A DNA stretch of 6,375 nucleotides from the NCBI GenBank assembly GCA_018222695.1, contig JAAEZV010000097.1, positions 1 through 6,375 of the forward strand, written 5' to 3'. Under the pieces are notes generated by a model. That model saw only the letters and a list, made by a program, of their open reading frames with translations. It made no database searches and was not told the origin of the DNA. Below are positions 5,190-6,375 of this stretch, in pieces (the stretch's first letter is position 1; each line of letters opens with the position of its first letter). This stretch comes from Gammaproteobacteria bacterium. Its GTDB lineage: Bacteria; Pseudomonadota; Gammaproteobacteria; Pseudomonadales; Halieaceae. A program made the position numbers and the translations under genes.

Positions 5190-6374
5190 TCAGTTTAGAC
5201 GTTTGCGTTCATTTGAGGGAGGGATTGCAAGCTGTTCGCGATACTTTGCGATCGTTCTGCGAGCTACTGGCATATCCCGCTCCTTAAGCAGCGCACACAA
5301 TTTGGCATCGCTCAGCGGCTTTCGAATATCCTCGCGGGCGACCAGTTGTTTGATCGCGGCCTTAATCGCAGTGGAGGCAATGTCGTCCCCCTCATCGCCC
5401 GTCACTCTGCTGGAGAAGAAGTACTTCAGCTCGAAAGTGCCCCGCGGGGTGTGCATGTATTTTCTGGTGGTCGCGCGGGATACGGTGGACTCGTGCAGGT
5501 CTACCTCCGCTGCGATATCTGCGAGTACCAAAGGTTTCATGCCGATTTCACCGACCTCCAGAAAGGCTTTTTGGTGCTCGACGATCTTGGCTGCGACTTT
5601 GAGCAATGTGTCGTTGCGGCTTTGCAGGCTTTTCATGAACCAGCGGGCTTCTTGTAACTGTTCTTTGACATATCCTTTGTCGGCAGCCGATCCATCGCTC
5701 AGCATGGCAACATAGTGATCATTCACTCGCAGTCGCGGGGCGACTTCAGGGTTCAGCTCCACTTGCCAGCGGCCATCACTCAGCCGGACAAATACGTCAG
5801 GTGTGACGTACTCCGTCTGCTCACTGCCGATTGAGGCGCCGGGAGTTGGATCAAGCGAGCGAATCAACTGGATCGCCCCGTCGAGTTCGCTCTCGCTGGC
5901 GCGGAGTTTTCTGGCTAATTGGCGTGGGGGTGCTGTGGGTAACTGCGCGAGGTGACGGCTGACGAGTGCCCCCGCCACATCTCGAAAAGGCGTATCGGTT
6001 GGCAGCTGTCTTAACTGGATGAGCAGACACTCGCGCAAATCTGCGGCGAAAATGCCAGGCGGTTCGAAGTGCTGTAACCGATGCAGAACAGCGAGCACCT
6101 CATCGAGTTCTACGTCGCTCAGGCCCAGATCGGCGTGAATGTCCTCTGCGGTTTGCGTGAGACGGCCATCGCTGTTGATGGCATCAATCAGGGCCATAGC
6201 GATCAGGCGGTCGGTGTCTGAAAAACGCGTCAGGTTGAGTTGCCAAAGCAAATGGTCCCGCAGGGATTCCTCTTCGGAGTCCTGCTCGGAGAAATCGGCC
6301 TCAGCAGCAGGGCCGGGTGTGGGCGGCGCCGAGGAGGGGAGTACGTCTTCCCAAATGGTGTCAACGGCCAGATC
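5190..6374 (-). CDS. rpoN: RNA polymerase sigma-54 factor, C-terminal part (5' end outside window)
   Basis: The frame is open to the right edge and gives 394 residues. Full-length RpoN is about 480-500 residues, so roughly 85-100 residues are missing, including the glutamine-rich region I contacted by activator ATPases. The TTG at 6251 is internal: the codons upstream read DLAVDTIWEDVLPS, then an acidic linker and LRDHLLWQLNL, which is continuous sigma-54 sequence. In fragment numbering, the core-binding domain starts at about 38 (with SDTDRLIAMALIDAINSDG at 52-70), the family segment LDPTPGA is at 174-180, the helix-turn-helix that reads the -12 element is ADIAAEVDLHESTVSRATTRKY (285-306), and the RpoN box VARRTIAKYR is at 370-379 (bases 5238-5267), recognising -24. 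Sigma-54 directs core polymerase to -24/-12 promoters of nitrogen, flagellar and other genes. It heads the visible operon; its own promoter is not in the window. Confidence 0.98.
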   Translation of the reverse strand, partial: DLAVDTIWEDVLPSSAPPTPGPAAEADFSEQDSEEESLRDHLLWQLNLTRFSDTDRLIAMALIDAINSDGRLTQTAEDIHADLGLSDVELDEVLAVLHRLQHFEPPGIFAADLRECLLIQLRQLPTDTPFRDVAGALVSRHLAQLPTAPPRQLARKLRASESELDGAIQLIRSLDPTPGASIGSEQTEYVTPDVFVRLSDGRWQVELNPEVAPRLRVNDHYVAMLSDGSAADKGYVKEQLQEARWFMKSLQSRNDTLLKVAAKIVEHQKAFLEVGEIGMKPLVLADIAAEVDLHESTVSRATTRKYMHTPRGTFELKYFFSSRVTGDEGDDIASTAIKAAIKQLVAREDIRKPLSDAKLCALLKERDMPVARRTIAKYREQLAIPPSNERKRLN

Positions 6375-6375
6375 T

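Noticed and set aside
4996..5715. Long plus-strand open frame (239 codons) antisense to hpf and rpoN
   Set aside because: It spans the hpf-rpoN gap opposite two clearly conserved genes, its translation resembles no family and is rich in Ser, Arg and Cys, as is typical of antisense shadows, and no ribosome-binding site supports it.
6249..6374. TTG at 6251 as the rpoN start
   Set aside because: The frame continues to the window edge with recognisable sigma-54 sequence (LRDHLLWQL, and an acidic linker before it), so the TTG is an internal Leu codon.

Overview
This window reads as ordinary, well-conserved chromosome from a gammaproteobacterium. It is moderately GC-rich, and the gene set and order (rpoN-hpf-ptsN-rapZ-ptsO) match the nitrogen-PTS locus of Pseudomonas-like and marine gammaproteobacteria. 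Short 95-residue HPF, DarP/YjgA and YhdP also point to that class. I cannot name the genus from the sequence alone. I see no mobile element, CRISPR array, tRNA, rRNA or sign of recent transfer, and no evidence of a new biological system.

Layout: from the left edge to 1312 the plus strand carries the C-terminal part of a YhdP/AsmA-like envelope protein, with its start outside the window. From 1309 to the right edge everything is on the minus strand. In order of transcription (right to left) it reads: rpoN (5' end cut off by the window), hpf, ptsN, rapZ, ptsO, mgtE and darP (yjgA). The spacings are 29 nt (rpoN-hpf), 3 nt (hpf-ptsN), a 4-nt ATGA overlap (ptsN-rapZ), 2 nt (rapZ-ptsO), 74 nt (ptsO-mgtE) and 12 nt (mgtE-darP). 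darP and yhdP converge and share a TTAA, so their stop codons overlap. No stretch over 300 bases lacks a gene.

How the genes fit together: rpoN supplies sigma-54. hpf makes the ribosome hibernation factor. ptsO and ptsN are the HPr-like carrier and the EIIA-like output protein of the nitrogen PTS, which in other bacteria tunes potassium transport and nitrogen/carbon balance. rapZ is the P-loop nucleotide- and RNA-binding protein that usually sits between them. This cluster is extended by an MgtE magnesium channel and the 50S maturation factor DarP, so ion homeostasis and ribosome state are brought into one probable transcription unit.

Points worth a second look: the mgtE ribosome-binding site lies inside a predicted stem-loop just after the largest gap of the operon. 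RapZ lacks all four basic residues used for GlmZ binding in E. coli, and also the E. coli His190. MgtE has GGI where the better-known family motif has GGN. The genes that often separate darP from yhdP (tldD, nitrilase) are absent here.
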